From an actinobacterium SCGC AAA044-N04 (lineage in GTDB: Bacteria > Actinomycetota > Actinomycetes > Nanopelagicales > Nanopelagicaceae), in NCBI GenBank assembly GCA_000378885.1, contig KB900456.1:363385-427384 (forward strand): a DNA stretch of 64,000 bases, written 5' to 3'. The translations under genes were made by a program, and so were the position numbers. Positions 52,247-61,878 of this stretch are shown piece after piece (the first letter of the stretch is position 1; every line of letters begins with the position of its first letter). A model generated the notes under the pieces. The model was not told the DNA's origin, made no database searches, and saw only the letters and a program-made list of their open reading frames with translations.

Positions 52247-53895
52247 CAACCTATGCAGATCGTCCAACGATTTCTAACATGCCGCCACTGCCAGTTAAAA
52301 AAGGCAAGGCATTTGTAAAGTGGGTTACGTCAACTGACCATAAGACGATCGGCTATCTCTATCTGATTACATCTTTTTCATGGTTTCTTATTGCCGGCTT
52401 ATTAGCTCTTCTGCTTCGTTCAGAGCTAGCCCGCCCAGGAATGCAGTTCTTGAGCGCTGAGCAGTACAACCAGATTTTCACCATGCACGGAACAATCATG
52501 TTGCTCATGTTTGCAACGCCATTATTTGTGGGCTTTGCCAACGTCATCATGCCGCTACAAATCGGCGCAGCAGACGTTGCTTTCCCTCGCTTGAACATGC
52601 TTTCTTATTGGCTCTATCTCTTTGGTGGCCTTATGGCATTTGCCGGCTTCCTATCTCCTGGAGGAGCAGCCTCATTTGGTTGGACTGTTTACGTTCCACT
52701 TTCAAATGCAACTTATTCACCAGGAATAGGTGCAGACCTTTGGTTACTAGGTCTAGCAGTTAGCGGTATCGGAACAATTTTGGGTGGCGTTAACTTCATT
52801 ACAACAATTTTCACAATGCGCGCACCTGGAATGACGATGTTTCGTATGTCGATCTTTTCTTGGAACGTATTGCTCACGTCAATCCTTGTTCTACTTGCAT
52901 TTCCTCCGCTAGCTGCTGCTCTATTAGGTCTTGAAGCAGATCGCATTTATGGCACTCACCTATTTGATCCAGCCAACGGTGGAGCCATGTTGTTCCAACA
53001 CTTGTTCTGGTTCTTTGGACACCCTGAGGTGTATATCTTGGCTTTGCCATTTTTTGGAATTGCCACAGAGATTTTGCCGGTCTTTAGCCGTAAGCCAATC
53101 TTTGGTTACAAAGGTTTAATTGCTGCAACTATCGCAATTGCCGCGCTCTCTGTTTCAGTGTGGGCACACCACATGTTTGCAACCGGACAAGTGCTCTTGC
53201 CGTTCTTCTCGTTCATGACTTTCCTCATCGGTGTACCTACTGGTGTGAAGTTCTTTAACTGGATTGGAACGATGTGGCGAGGTCACGTAACTTTTGAAAC
53301 ACCAATGCTTTGGGTCATGGGTTTCCTTGTTACATTCCTCTTCGGTGGTCTAACAGGAATTATCTTGGCCTCACCTCCACTTGATTTTGCAGTTTCTGCT
53401 AGCTACTTCGTTGTGGCCCACTTCCACTATGTTCTATTTGGAACTGTGGTCTTTGCGATGTTTGCTGGCTTCTACTTCTGGTGGCCAAAGATGACTGGGC
53501 GCATGCTCAATGAACGCCTAGGAAAGATTCACTTCTGGACTACTTTCTTTGGTTTCCACCTAACCTTCCTTATTCAGCACTGGCTAGGAATCAAGGGTTT
53601 CCCACGACGTTACGCCGACTACCTACCAACTGATGGCTTCACATTTATGAATGAAGTTTCAACAATTGGATCATTCTTACTAGCGTTTTCAATGATTCCA
53701 TTTATGGCTAACATCTGGATCACACGCAAAGCACCCTTAGTTGGTGTTGACGATCCTTGGGGTTATGGTGCATCACTTGAATGGGCAACAACATGCCCAC
53801 CACCACGCCATAACTTCTTAACAATGCCTCGCATTTCTTCAGAGCGTCCAGCATTTGATTTGCATTATCCACACATTAAGACTGAAGGGCACTAA
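52243..53895 (+). CDS. ctaD: cytochrome c oxidase subunit I
   Basis: A 550-residue, 12-helix catalytic subunit containing heme a, heme a3 and Cu-B. The Cu-B and tyrosine loop is [19 protein letters not shown] supplies further ligands, and [12 protein letters not shown] supplies the heme a and a3 histidines. It reduces oxygen to water and pumps protons. It is second in the ctaC-ctaD-ctaF operon. Confidence 0.98.
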   Translation: MTTYADRPTISNMPPLPVKKGKAFVKWVTSTDHKTIGYLYLITSFSWFLIAGLLALLLRSELARPGMQFLSAEQYNQIFTMHGTIMLLMFATPLFVGFANVIMPLQIGAADVAFPRLNMLSYWLYLFGGLMAFAGFLSPGGAASFGWTVYVPLSNATYSPGIGADLWLLGLAVSGIGTILGGVNFITTIFTMRAPGMTMFRMSIFSWNVLLTSILVLLAFPPLAAALLGLEADRIYGTHLFDPANGGAMLFQHLFWFFGHPEVYILALPFFGIATEILPVFSRKPIFGYKGLIAATIAIAALSVSVWAHHMFATGQVLLPFFSFMTFLIGVPTGVKFFNWIGTMWRGHVTFETPMLWVMGFLVTFLFGGLTGIILASPPLDFAVSASYFVVAHFHYVLFGTVVFAMFAGFYFWWPKMTGRMLNERLGKIHFWTTFFGFHLTFLIQHWLGIKGFPRRYADYLPTDGFTFMNEVSTIGSFLLAFSMIPFMANIWITRKAPLVGVDDPWGYGASLEWATTCPPPRHNFLTMPRISSERPAFDLHYPHIKTEGH

Positions 53896-53901
53896 TAAAC
53901 T

Positions 53902-54300
53902 ATGAAGGTTTCTTGGCAGCTATTTATAGGTCTTTCACTGTTTTATGTTTTGATGACAATTGTGTATTGGCAAGTGGGCGGTGAGCCGGTTGGTATCGGC
54001 GGCATGCTTCTTGCTGCAGCACTTGCTGGAATGGTTGGCTTTTACGTCTGGTTTACACAGCGCAGAATCGGACAGATTCTTCCTGAGGATAATCTCACCG
54101 CTTTGATTTCAGATGGCGCTGGTGATCTTGGTTTTTATAGCCCTCACTCATGGTGGCCATTGCCAGTTGCATTGAGTATGTGCGCATTGACCCTTTCATT
54201 AGTTATTGGTTGGTGGCTCACAGTTATCTCATTAGGAGCATTAGTTATTTCCATTATCGGAATGGTGACTGAGTACGAAAAGCCGGTTGCGGCTCACTAA
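53902..54300 (+). CDS. ctaF: cytochrome c oxidase subunit IV (actinobacterial type)
   Basis: A 132-residue four-helix subunit found only in actinobacterial aa3 oxidases. The N-terminal FIGLSLFYVLMTIVYW helix and the YSPHSWWPLPVALSM loop are typical. It stabilises the oxidase in the bc1-aa3 supercomplex. It starts 6 bases after ctaD and shares one base with the next gene. Confidence 0.9.
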   Translation: MKVSWQLFIGLSLFYVLMTIVYWQVGGEPVGIGGMLLAAALAGMVGFYVWFTQRRIGQILPEDNLTALISDGAGDLGFYSPHSWWPLPVALSMCALTLSLVIGWWLTVISLGALVISIIGMVTEYEKPVAAH

Positions 54301-54773
54301 TGTCACAAGTACGAGCAGAGATTCTGGCTGTTGATTACCCAGGCACAGCTGCTGCTCGCATAGTCATCAACGCCCCGGCATCAAAGATATTTGATGTGTT
54401 AGCTAACCCTCATGCCCACGCCTCATTCGATGGTTCCGGCACGATTGAAAAAAGCGTTTCAGGACCAGAGCGCCTCTTTCTTGGGGCAAAATTTGGAATG
54501 GCGATGAAAATAAAAGTGCCCTACCGCATTACAAATACAGTTGTGGCTTTTCAAGAGAACGCAAAGATTACCTGGTGCCATCTTATGAAGTGGACTTGGT
54601 CATATGAGCTCGTCGATCTGGGTAATTCAACGACCCAAGTTACTGAGATATTTGATGGAAGTTCTGTTCCAGCCTTTTCTAAATGGTGGCTGAAGAAAAC
54701 TGATTCGCTGGCTAGAAATCCAAAATGGATGGCAAAGAGTTTGGTGCAACTTAAAGCACTATGTGAAGGTTGA
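54300..54773 (+). CDS. SRPBCC-family protein
   Basis: A 157-residue helix-grip protein with the opening strand AARIVINAPASKIFDVLANP and a closing C-terminal helix. The ligand is unknown. It is tightly packed between ctaF and a DMT permease (overlaps of 1 and 4 bases), so it is cotranscribed with the oxidase genes. This need not imply function in respiration. A second SRPBCC protein is at 14.0 kb. Confidence 0.78.
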   Translation: MSQVRAEILAVDYPGTAAARIVINAPASKIFDVLANPHAHASFDGSGTIEKSVSGPERLFLGAKFGMAMKIKVPYRITNTVVAFQENAKITWCHLMKWTWSYELVDLGNSTTQVTEIFDGSSVPAFSKWWLKKTDSLARNPKWMAKSLVQLKALCEG

Positions 54774-55630
54774 AAACCGCACGTCTGGCGCCTTACCTGT
54801 TTGTCTTTCTATGGAGCACCGGCTTTGTTGGAGCTAAGTACGGTCTTCCTTACGCAGATCCATTTATCTTCTTATCCCTGCGCATATTTATTGCAGCAGC
54901 GATACTTTTTCTCGCAGCCAAAATCTTAAAGGCCCCCGTTGCACTCTCGGCGAGTGAGATAACGCGATCGGCACTCATTGGATTCTTTCTGCATGCGTTT
55001 TATCTTGGGGGAGTCTTCTTTGCAATCTCGAAAGGCGTTTCTGCTGGAGTTGCCGCGGTAATTACGAGCTTGCAACCGGTATTTGTCTCTATCCTGGCAG
55101 TTAAGGTACTAAGAGAGAAACTTCGATGGAGTCAGTTCGCAGGCTTAGTAACCGGTCTTATTGGTGTTGTTCTAGTTCTTGGTCCAACTTTTGAAAGTTC
55201 AGTGTCCAAAATTGGAATCGCAAGTGTCTTTATTGCACTGATAGGAAGTACAACAGCAACTCTGATGCAAAAGAAGTTCGGTGCAGGAATTCCTATGCTG
55301 GCAGGCACGGCCTATCAATATCTGGCAGCTGGCGCCGTACTGGGGGTTGCAGCTATTGCAACGGGTGGAACGCATATTGATTTCACACCAAAGTTTGCTG
55401 CGGCAATGATTTGGCTAATTATCGCCCTATCTGTCGGCGCAGTGTTGCTGTTGATGCGTCTTCTCAACAGTGCCAGCGCAGCCTCGGTTTCATCACTTTT
55501 CTATCTCATCCCACCAGCAACTGCACTTGAGGCCTATGTGCTCTTTGGCGAAAAAGTAAACACCCAAGGCTTCCTTGGAATAGGAATTACTGCCCTGGGT
55601 GTTTGGCTTGTAATACGCAAAACTAACTAG
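54770..55630 (+). CDS. EamA/DMT-family permease
   Basis: A 286-residue ten-helix transporter with two EamA repeats. The WSTGFVGAKYGLPYADP opening resembles RhaT/YdcZ-like exporters. It starts with TTG overlapping the previous stop (TTGA), so translation is coupled. The substrate is unknown. The last four bases form a CTAG shared with the qcrB stop on the other strand. Confidence 0.83.
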   Translation: MKTARLAPYLFVFLWSTGFVGAKYGLPYADPFIFLSLRIFIAAAILFLAAKILKAPVALSASEITRSALIGFFLHAFYLGGVFFAISKGVSAGVAAVITSLQPVFVSILAVKVLREKLRWSQFAGLVTGLIGVVLVLGPTFESSVSKIGIASVFIALIGSTTATLMQKKFGAGIPMLAGTAYQYLAAGAVLGVAAIATGGTHIDFTPKFAAAMIWLIIALSVGAVLLLMRLLNSASAASVSSLFYLIPPATALEAYVLFGEKVNTQGFLGIGITALGVWLVIRKTN

Positions 55631-57213
55631 TGGTGCTCGATTTCCTTCATTTCTTCTTCAGTTACCTTTGGAACTGAAACAGCATGAGCTTTACTTAACC
55701 GGCGTTGAATCTTGTTCTTGATGGCACCGGGTCTGCGAACTCCACGAGCATCAACTTCTTCAATTGCAAGAGCGACAGGTTGTTCGTGTGATTGCAGAAT
55801 GAAAGCCTTCTCAGGCGAAATTGGTGCATGGACTTCAACGAACTCACCATGAGGCAAGCGCAACAAACGTCCAGTTTCACTTCCATGAAGAAGTAGTTCA
55901 CGATCTGCGCGTTGAAGGGACAAGCACAGGCGCTTTGTAATCACGAATGCAAGTGGTGGCAATACGAAAATTCCAACACGTGAGAACCACATGATCTGGT
56001 TAATCGATAGATCGAAATTTGTTGCCAAAATATCATTGCCACCATTGATCAGTGCAACCATGACAAAAGTAATTGACATGACACCTAGGGCTGTGCGGTT
56101 TGGCACGTTGCGTGGACGATCAAGAAGGTGGTGTTCTCGCTTGTCTCCAGTTATCCAACTTTCAATAAATGGATACAGAGCCATTCCAGTGAAAACAATC
56201 CCAGGAACGATTACTGCAGGAATCAAAATGTTCCATGAAATGGTGTGACCAAAAGCGTGGGTTTCTAATGGGGGAGCCATGCGAACAAGTCCATCTAGCC
56301 ATCCCATGTACCAGTCAGGTTGTGAACCTGCTGAAATCTGTCCAGGTGTGTAGGGACCATAGAGCCAGATTGGGTTAATCGAAGCAACGGCAGATAGGAA
56401 AGCGATGATTCCAAAAACAACGAAGAAGAATCCGCCAGCTTTTGCCATGTACACAGGCAAGATTGGGTGTCCAACAACATTTGTCTCTGTGCGACCAACA
56501 CCTGGGAACTGCGTGTGCTTCTGGTACCAAACTAACATCACGTGAATTGTGATGACGGCAAGGAAAATTCCAGGAATTAGCAGAATATGCAGCGTAAAGA
56601 TTCTAGGAATGAATCCCACACCAGGGAATGCCCCACCGAATAAGAAGAAGGAGATGTAAGTACCCACAACTGGAATAGCTTGAATGATCGCTGATGTAAT
56701 GCGAAGTCCAGTTCCTGAGAGCAAATCATCAGGTAGTGAATATCCAAAGAGTCCTTCAACTAAACCAAGAGTCAGAAGAAGAATTCCAAGAATCCAGTTG
56801 AACTCGCGAGGCTTTCTAAAAGCGCCGGTGAAAAAGACACGCAACAAGTGAGCAACAATTGCTGCCATGAAGATGTTTGCTGCCCAGTGGTGAATCTGGC
56901 GCATTAATAGACCGCCACGAACTTCAAAAGAAATATCTAGGGTTGAGGCGTAAGCAGCCGACATTTTCAAACCTTTGAGAGGCTCATAAACACCGTTGTA
57001 AATAACATCACGTTGGGATGGATCAAACCAGAAGGTTAAAAAGGTTCCAGAAAGAAGCAAAATGATAAATGAATACATGCAGACTTCACCGAGCATGAAG
57101 GACCAGTGATCAGGAAAGACCTTATTGAGTGACTTCTTTACCCAACCAGCTGCACCAAGTCTTTCGTCAACAAAGTTAGCGGCATTACCGATTCTTTTTT
57201 CAGTAGATGTCAT
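55627..57213 (-). CDS. qcrB: cytochrome bc1 complex cytochrome b subunit
   Basis: A 528-residue membrane subunit that oxidises menaquinol and bears two b-type hemes. QIHHWAANIF and HLLRVFFTGAFRKPREFNW (heme histidines), and the quinol-site loop, are present in the N-terminal half. The long C-terminal cytosolic extension after residue 430 is typical of actinobacteria. The last gene of qcrC-qcrA-qcrB, it overlaps qcrA by ATGA. Confidence 0.97.
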   Translation of the reverse strand: MTSTEKRIGNAANFVDERLGAAGWVKKSLNKVFPDHWSFMLGEVCMYSFIILLLSGTFLTFWFDPSQRDVIYNGVYEPLKGLKMSAAYASTLDISFEVRGGLLMRQIHHWAANIFMAAIVAHLLRVFFTGAFRKPREFNWILGILLLTLGLVEGLFGYSLPDDLLSGTGLRITSAIIQAIPVVGTYISFFLFGGAFPGVGFIPRIFTLHILLIPGIFLAVITIHVMLVWYQKHTQFPGVGRTETNVVGHPILPVYMAKAGGFFFVVFGIIAFLSAVASINPIWLYGPYTPGQISAGSQPDWYMGWLDGLVRMAPPLETHAFGHTISWNILIPAVIVPGIVFTGMALYPFIESWITGDKREHHLLDRPRNVPNRTALGVMSITFVMVALINGGNDILATNFDLSINQIMWFSRVGIFVLPPLAFVITKRLCLSLQRADRELLLHGSETGRLLRLPHGEFVEVHAPISPEKAFILQSHEQPVALAIEEVDARGVRRPGAIKNKIQRRLSKAHAVSVPKVTEEEMKEIEHH

Positions 57214-58205
57214 TGTGAGTTACGCTCCCAGAAACTAGGTCCGACTGGTTCATTAAATGGTGCACGAGCAACTAAATAACCTTCGCCATCAACAGTAATG
57301 TCGAGCTGGGGAAGTGGGCGAGCTGCAGGTCCGAAGATGACTTTGGCTCCGCGTGTTACATCAAAAGTTGATTGGTGACATGGGCACAAGAGGTGTTTTG
57401 TCTGTTGTTCATAGAGTGCAACTGCGCAGCCCATGTGAGAACAAATCTTAGAAAAGGCGATGATTCCCTCATGTGTCATTGCAAACTTCTCAGGAGTTAA
57501 TTGGAAATCTTCTGGTCGCAAGCGAATAAGCAGGACTGGATCTTTGGCGATATCACTCAGTGGTCGCTCATCTTCATGTTCAACTGCTGGCAATACCTGA
57601 ACTACAGCGCCTACTTCAAGGTCAGAAGCGAAAATCGGGCGATTACCAGGATCTGTCAGAAGACGAGTTCCCGCCTTCCAATTTGTTGTTTCTAACTGTT
57701 TCTTAGGTAGTGGTCCTAAGTCGCGAAGAAGTAGGACGGGAGGAAGTGCAAAGAGTCCTATGGCTGCTCCAAGTGAGCGCTTAATCAACTTACGTCGTCC
57801 TAGTTGAACTCCTGCAACACCTTCTTTAACAGTTTTAACTAATTCGTCGCGATCTTCATCGCTAGAGCGAAATTCATGGCGGTGATTGATAACTTCTTTA
57901 TCAGGCATCAAAGTCTTAGCCCAGTGAATAGCTGCGATGCCAATGAAAAATAGTGACATGGCCATTCCGATGCCGATGCCAAGCTGCTGAGCATTTTGAT
58001 TTCCCATCACAGGGATAAAGATGAAAACATCTTTAGCAACGAAAATGTATGAATAAATCAGAAGGACTGAGCCAATACCAGAGAGAGCAAAGAGAATTGC
58101 AATCTGTTGTTCTGCACGCTTTTCTGAGACAGGGTTTATATCTGTTGCACGTGGTGCATGTTGTGGTGGTACTGAGTTATCAGTAGGTGTTAATTCATTA
58201 GACAC
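57210..58205 (-). CDS. qcrA: cytochrome bc1 complex Rieske iron-sulfur subunit
   Basis: A 331-residue protein with three N-terminal helices (about residues 35-60, 75-95 and 145-165), the actinobacterial layout. The 2Fe-2S site is CSHMGC and CPCHQSTFD near residues 265-290, preceded by an insertion. A twin-arginine-like GRRKLIKRSLG precedes the third helix. It takes electrons from menaquinol to QcrC. Confidence 0.96.
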   Translation of the reverse strand: MSNELTPTDNSVPPQHAPRATDINPVSEKRAEQQIAILFALSGIGSVLLIYSYIFVAKDVFIFIPVMGNQNAQQLGIGIGMAMSLFFIGIAAIHWAKTLMPDKEVINHRHEFRSSDEDRDELVKTVKEGVAGVQLGRRKLIKRSLGAAIGLFALPPVLLLRDLGPLPKKQLETTNWKAGTRLLTDPGNRPIFASDLEVGAVVQVLPAVEHEDERPLSDIAKDPVLLIRLRPEDFQLTPEKFAMTHEGIIAFSKICSHMGCAVALYEQQTKHLLCPCHQSTFDVTRGAKVIFGPAARPLPQLDITVDGEGYLVARAPFNEPVGPSFWERNSQ

Positions 58206-58212
58206 GTTGCGC

Positions 58213-59004
58213 CTACCTTGCTCTCGTAGTTAGCCAGACTGCAATTCCAATGAGCAGTCCAATACCTAATATCCATGCCAACAGACCTTCTGTAACAGGT
58301 CCAATACGGCCCATAGTTGCGCCACCTAGATTTGGCTCAGCTTCTGCTGACTTTATCCAGCGGATTAGTGAAAGCTTTTCAGCCGGAGTAATTGTTTTGT
58401 CACTAAAGACTGGCATTGATTGGGGACCAGTGATCATTGCTTCGTAAATGTGTTTTGGTTCAACACCCATAAGTGTTGGGGCGTACTTACCTTGTGTTAA
58501 CGCTCCACCTTGGCCCGCAAAGTTGTGACACATTGCGCAGTTATTTCTAAATAACTCTCCACCTTGAGCAGTGTGTCCATCGCGCTCATAGTTAAGGACA
58601 GATTCCTCTGGAATAGCTGGGCCAGGGGCTAGAGATGCAACATATGCAGCAAGTGCGGCAGTTTCTTCTGCGTTATAGACCGGCTTCTTGCGCATAGCTT
58701 GTGTACTCATATCAGCCATTGGCATGCGACCAGTTCCAACTTGGAAATCAACAGATGCTGCGCCAACACCAATTAAAGATGGCGCAATTGCTCCGCCCTC
58801 GGCATTGAGTCCATGGCAAGAAGAACAACCTTTAAGGAAAATCTGCTTTCCCTCTTCGATGGAGGCGGTGCGAGAAGATACTGTTTGCGATTGTTGAACG
58901 GTTGCACTTGCAACGGAGAAAGTTGTGCCAATTGCCAGCAGAGCAAAGATAAGCAGCAAAGGTCCAGCGGCCTTATGTCGACGGTAACGCGATAAACGCT
59001 TCAC
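58213..59004 (-). CDS. qcrC: cytochrome bc1 complex diheme cytochrome c subunit
   Basis: A 263-residue protein with an N-terminal hydrophobic anchor and a C-terminal helix (LLAWILGIGLLIGIAVWL). Two heme-binding motifs, CSSCH and CAMCH, lie near residues 60 and 160. In actinobacteria the second heme replaces a soluble cytochrome c and passes electrons straight to CtaC. It starts with GTG, 17 bases after ctaE. Confidence 0.96.
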   Translation of the reverse strand: MKRLSRYRRHKAAGPLLLIFALLAIGTTFSVASATVQQSQTVSSRTASIEEGKQIFLKGCSSCHGLNAEGGAIAPSLIGVGAASVDFQVGTGRMPMADMSTQAMRKKPVYNAEETAALAAYVASLAPGPAIPEESVLNYERDGHTAQGGELFRNNCAMCHNFAGQGGALTQGKYAPTLMGVEPKHIYEAMITGPQSMPVFSDKTITPAEKLSLIRWIKSAEAEPNLGGATMGRIGPVTEGLLAWILGIGLLIGIAVWLTTRAR

Positions 59005-59021
59005 GAAGTGTTTGTGCTCCC

Positions 59022-59651
59022 TTACTTAATTAGGTAGATCGCTGAGAAGAGGGCGATCCACACAACATCGACGAAGTGCCAGTAGTACGAAACAACGATT
59101 GCAGTTGTAGCTTGTTCGTGAGTAAAGCGACGAGCTTTTGAAACACGAATGAGAACAATAAGAAATGCAATAAGACCGCCTGTCACGTGTAATCCGTGAA
59201 AGCCCGTTGCAATGAAGAAGATTGAACCGTAAGCAGAAGAAGAGAGAGTCATACCTTCTTGAACGAGAGAGGCGTACTCAAAAATCTGACCTCCAATAAA
59301 AAAGGCACCCATCAAGAAAGTCAGAGTGAACCATTCGCGCATGCCCCACTTGTTCATTTGGAAGATAGAACCTGTGCGGTGATTCTGGAAACGTTCTGCG
59401 GCAAAAACGCCAAACTGGCATGTGACAGAGGAGAGAACTAGAACTGTTGTGTTAAGTGCAGCGAAAGGAATGTTGAGAATTCCACTTGCTTGCGTCCAAA
59501 TAGTTGGGCCTTGTACTGCGCGAGTAGTGAAGTAGATAGCAAAGAGGGCAGCAAAGAACATGAGCTCACTTGAGAGCCAAACGATTGTTCCGACAGCAAC
59601 TGCATTGGGGCGGGTGATCTTGTGATGGGCAGCTACGGATGTACTCGACAT
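59022..59651 (-). CDS. ctaE: cytochrome c oxidase subunit III
   Basis: A 209-residue, seven-helix subunit of the aa3 oxidase. [17 protein letters not shown] and [13 protein letters not shown] are family signatures, and the final [11 protein letters not shown] is intact. It stabilises CtaD proton pumping. It leads the ctaE-qcrCAB operon. An AATAAT sequence 7 bases from the ATG is a weak candidate -10. Confidence 0.95.
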   Translation of the reverse strand: MSSTSVAAHHKITRPNAVAVGTIVWLSSELMFFAALFAIYFTTRAVQGPTIWTQASGILNIPFAALNTTVLVLSSVTCQFGVFAAERFQNHRTGSIFQMNKWGMREWFTLTFLMGAFFIGGQIFEYASLVQEGMTLSSSAYGSIFFIATGFHGLHVTGGLIAFLIVLIRVSKARRFTHEQATTAIVVSYYWHFVDVVWIALFSAIYLIK

Positions 59652-59789
59652 AGGGGAGATTATTCCCGAAAACTACGCCTGCGTCTTACGGGAGGCCCCT
59701 TTCCTAGTCATTATTCGCCCACTTATGGAGTGAAACAGCCCACAGATATTTGGCGCTAAAAATCAGCTCGCACACCTTCCTTGGGCGCT

Positions 59790-59795
59790 TAGACT
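59790..59795 (+). promoter_or_regulatory. -10 element for receiver-like gene and trpD
   Basis: TAGACT with 6 bases to the ATG at 59802. Confidence 0.5.
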
Positions 59796-59801
59796 TAGGC
59801 C

Positions 59802-60203
59802 ATGGCAAAAAAGCAGATCGTGGTTTATGCAGATGACTCATCTGTCAGAAAGGCCGTTATTGATGCCTTGGGCACCAGAACTGCCAGCGATGTGGCCGAG
59901 CATCAGATTCATGAGTTTGCAACGGCGCCCGCCTTACGCGCCTATGTTGATGAGAACACAAACATTGATTTATTCATTCTCGATGGTGAAGCCGTTCCAG
60001 AAGGTGGACTAGGTGTTGCCCGCCAACTCAAAGATGAAGTTTTCAACTGCCCACCAGTATTAGTTATTACTGGACGCAAAGAAGATGCCTGGCTCGCAGC
60101 ATGGTCAATGGCTGAAGCGTCCATCATCCACCCAATAGATCCATTCACTCTAGCCAAAAGCGCTGCCGAACTTCTTCGCGGCACATCACCTGCTGTAGTT
60201 TAA
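59802..60203 (+). CDS. receiver-domain-like protein, atypical
   Basis: A 133-residue single receiver fold with no output domain. It keeps an acidic pair at D11-D12, the phospho-acceptor-like D61 in FILDGEAVP and a threonine T90 in VITGRKED. The conserved lysine is replaced, with H110-P in its place, so phosphorylation is uncertain. It is cotranscribed with trpD, 2 bases apart. It may be a regulator by protein contact; its role is unknown. Confidence 0.75.
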   Translation: MAKKQIVVYADDSSVRKAVIDALGTRTASDVAEHQIHEFATAPALRAYVDENTNIDLFILDGEAVPEGGLGVARQLKDEVFNCPPVLVITGRKEDAWLAAWSMAEASIIHPIDPFTLAKSAAELLRGTSPAVV

Positions 60204-60205
60204 AA

Positions 60206-61252
60206 ATGTCCACGCAGTTGTGGGATCAAACTTTCTCGATTCTTGAAAGCGACTTAGATCTAGAAGCAAAAGACGTGCAGTGGTGCATGAAGCAAATTCT
60301 TGAAGGTCAAGCCGACATTGAGTTAATTAAGAAGTTTCTGCTTGCCTTAAAGACAAAAGGGGAAACTAGCGAAGAAGTTGGCGCACTGGTTGCCCAGATG
60401 TATGAGCACTCGGCTCCTATATCCATTACAGAGCGTGCAGTAGACACCGTTGGCACAGGGGGAGATGGCGCCCACACAATCAATATCTCAACAACGGCAG
60501 CAATCATTGCAGCAGCAGCTGGAGCGAAAGTGGTTAAGCACGGCAATCGCGCCGCATCATCGAAATCAGGTGCAGCAGACTTATTAGAAGCTCTAGGAGT
60601 TGCTATCTCACTAGATGGCAAAGGAGTTGAAACCACTTTTGCCCAACTTGGAATTGGCTTTTGTTTCGCTCCGGTCTTTCATCCAGCAATGCGCTTTGCA
60701 GCACCAGCGCGCAAAGAGTTGGGTGTTCCCACTGTTTTTAATATCTTGGGCCCGCTAGCAAATCCTGCTAAGCCAAAGGCTGCAGCTATTGGTGTTGCAA
60801 ATGATCGAATGCATTTAGTGATGGCTCAAGTGTTGGCCGATAAAGGTGTTGATGGCTTTGTTTTTCGCGGCGATGATGGCCTCGACGAAATTACTCTTGC
60901 GACCACTACATCTGTTCTATCTCTGGGCAATGGGCAGATTTCAAGTGACCTGCTCGATCCTCTTGATTTTGGAATCGCTAGAGCACCGATTTCTGCCCTT
61001 GCTGGAGGAGATGCGTTGGAGAATGCAAAAATTACTACGTCAATTTTCAATGGGGAAAAAGGTGCGCCCAGAGATGCAGTTGTTTTAAATGCCGCAGCAG
61101 CAATCGCGGCGTATGAAGGTGAGATGGATTTAAGCCTTCACGATCGAATGCAAAAAGGTGTTGAAAGAGCAACGCAGGCGATTGATAGTGGCGCCGCAAT
61201 TGCACTTCTTTCACAGTGGGCAGCACTTAGCCAGAAACTAGCCGCTTCTTAA
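60206..61252 (+). CDS. trpD: anthranilate phosphoribosyltransferase
   Basis: A 348-residue enzyme that joins PRPP and anthranilate in tryptophan synthesis. The PRPP loop VGTGGDGAHTINIS, the KHGNRAASSKSGAAD anthranilate site and the metal segment DDGLDEIT are intact. It sits opposite the qcr-ctaE operon as in Mycobacterium (Rv2192c). No other trp genes are adjacent. It ends with a 26-base overlap with the exonuclease gene. Confidence 0.96.
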   Translation: MSTQLWDQTFSILESDLDLEAKDVQWCMKQILEGQADIELIKKFLLALKTKGETSEEVGALVAQMYEHSAPISITERAVDTVGTGGDGAHTINISTTAAIIAAAAGAKVVKHGNRAASSKSGAADLLEALGVAISLDGKGVETTFAQLGIGFCFAPVFHPAMRFAAPARKELGVPTVFNILGPLANPAKPKAAAIGVANDRMHLVMAQVLADKGVDGFVFRGDDGLDEITLATTTSVLSLGNGQISSDLLDPLDFGIARAPISALAGGDALENAKITTSIFNGEKGAPRDAVVLNAAAAIAAYEGEMDLSLHDRMQKGVERATQAIDSGAAIALLSQWAALSQKLAAS

Positions 61253-61823
61253 CTTTTTTAAATTGAGGCAAAGTAGTAATTCCAAGACCACCCAGGCGCT
61301 CAATAATTCCATGCAAAACATCTACAGTTGCGCGGGCATCATCTAAGGCTCGGTGCGTAGGAGAAGTGGTCGCACCAAAGAACTCTGCCAACGTGGCTAA
61401 TTTGCAGTTAATGACCTCGTCTTTAGTCAGCACGTATCTAGCTAATCTGGCTGTGTCTGCCACATAGTGTTTGGGCCACGGGTAATCCAAATGAGTAGCT
61501 GCGGCTTTGAGGAATCCCACATCAAATGGTGCGTTATGAGCAACCAAAACATTCTCATTTTCTGGGCCTAAGAATTCAATAAACGATGGAAAGATTTGAC
61601 CGATGCTTGGTGCGTTAGCGAGCATTTCATCGCTTATGCCAGTGAGTTGTGTGATGAAAGGTGAAATCTCAACACCAGGATTCACAAAGGTTTCAAACTC
61701 GCCAATTACCACTCCACCGCGCACTTTGACTGCACCGATTTCTGTGATGCCGGCGCCGGTAGATGGTGCTGCGCCGGAGGTCTCCAAATCCACAACAACA
61801 AAAGTGGCTTCGGAGAGATACAT
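61227..61823 (-). CDS. DnaQ-like DEDDh 3'-5' exonuclease
   Basis: A 198-residue exonuclease domain resembling Pol III epsilon. Motif I is VVDLETSG, motif II lies in VAHNAPFDVGFL, and motif III is HRALDDARAT with the histidine. In Mycobacterium and others this domain is fused to a UvrC-like nuclease, but here it stands alone. The ATG at 61823 is supported by TACTAT 7 bases upstream; an earlier frame start at 61862 would overlap the esterase region. Confidence 0.87.
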   Translation of the reverse strand: MYLSEATFVVVDLETSGAAPSTGAGITEIGAVKVRGGVVIGEFETFVNPGVEISPFITQLTGISDEMLANAPSIGQIFPSFIEFLGPENENVLVAHNAPFDVGFLKAAATHLDYPWPKHYVADTARLARYVLTKDEVINCKLATLAEFFGATTSPTHRALDDARATVDVLHGIIERLGGLGITTLPQFKKVKKRLVSG

Positions 61824-61830
61824 AGTGGAG

Positions 61831-61836
61831 ATAGTA
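61831..61836 (-). promoter_or_regulatory. -10 element for exonuclease gene
   Basis: TACTAT with 7 bases to the ATG at 61823. Confidence 0.5.
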
Positions 61837-61865
61837 AGTGATTGGACCGTCATTGACAGCACCCG

Positions 61866-61871
61866 TATTGT
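61866..61871 (+). promoter_or_regulatory. -10 element for esterase gene
   Basis: TATTGT with 7 bases to the ATG at 61879. Confidence 0.5.
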
Positions 61872-61878
61872 GTAACCT

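Noticed and set aside
59652..59801. Possible small gene between ctaE and the receiver-like gene
   Set aside because: The 150-base gap has no frame with a plausible start and ribosome site; it holds the two divergent promoters.
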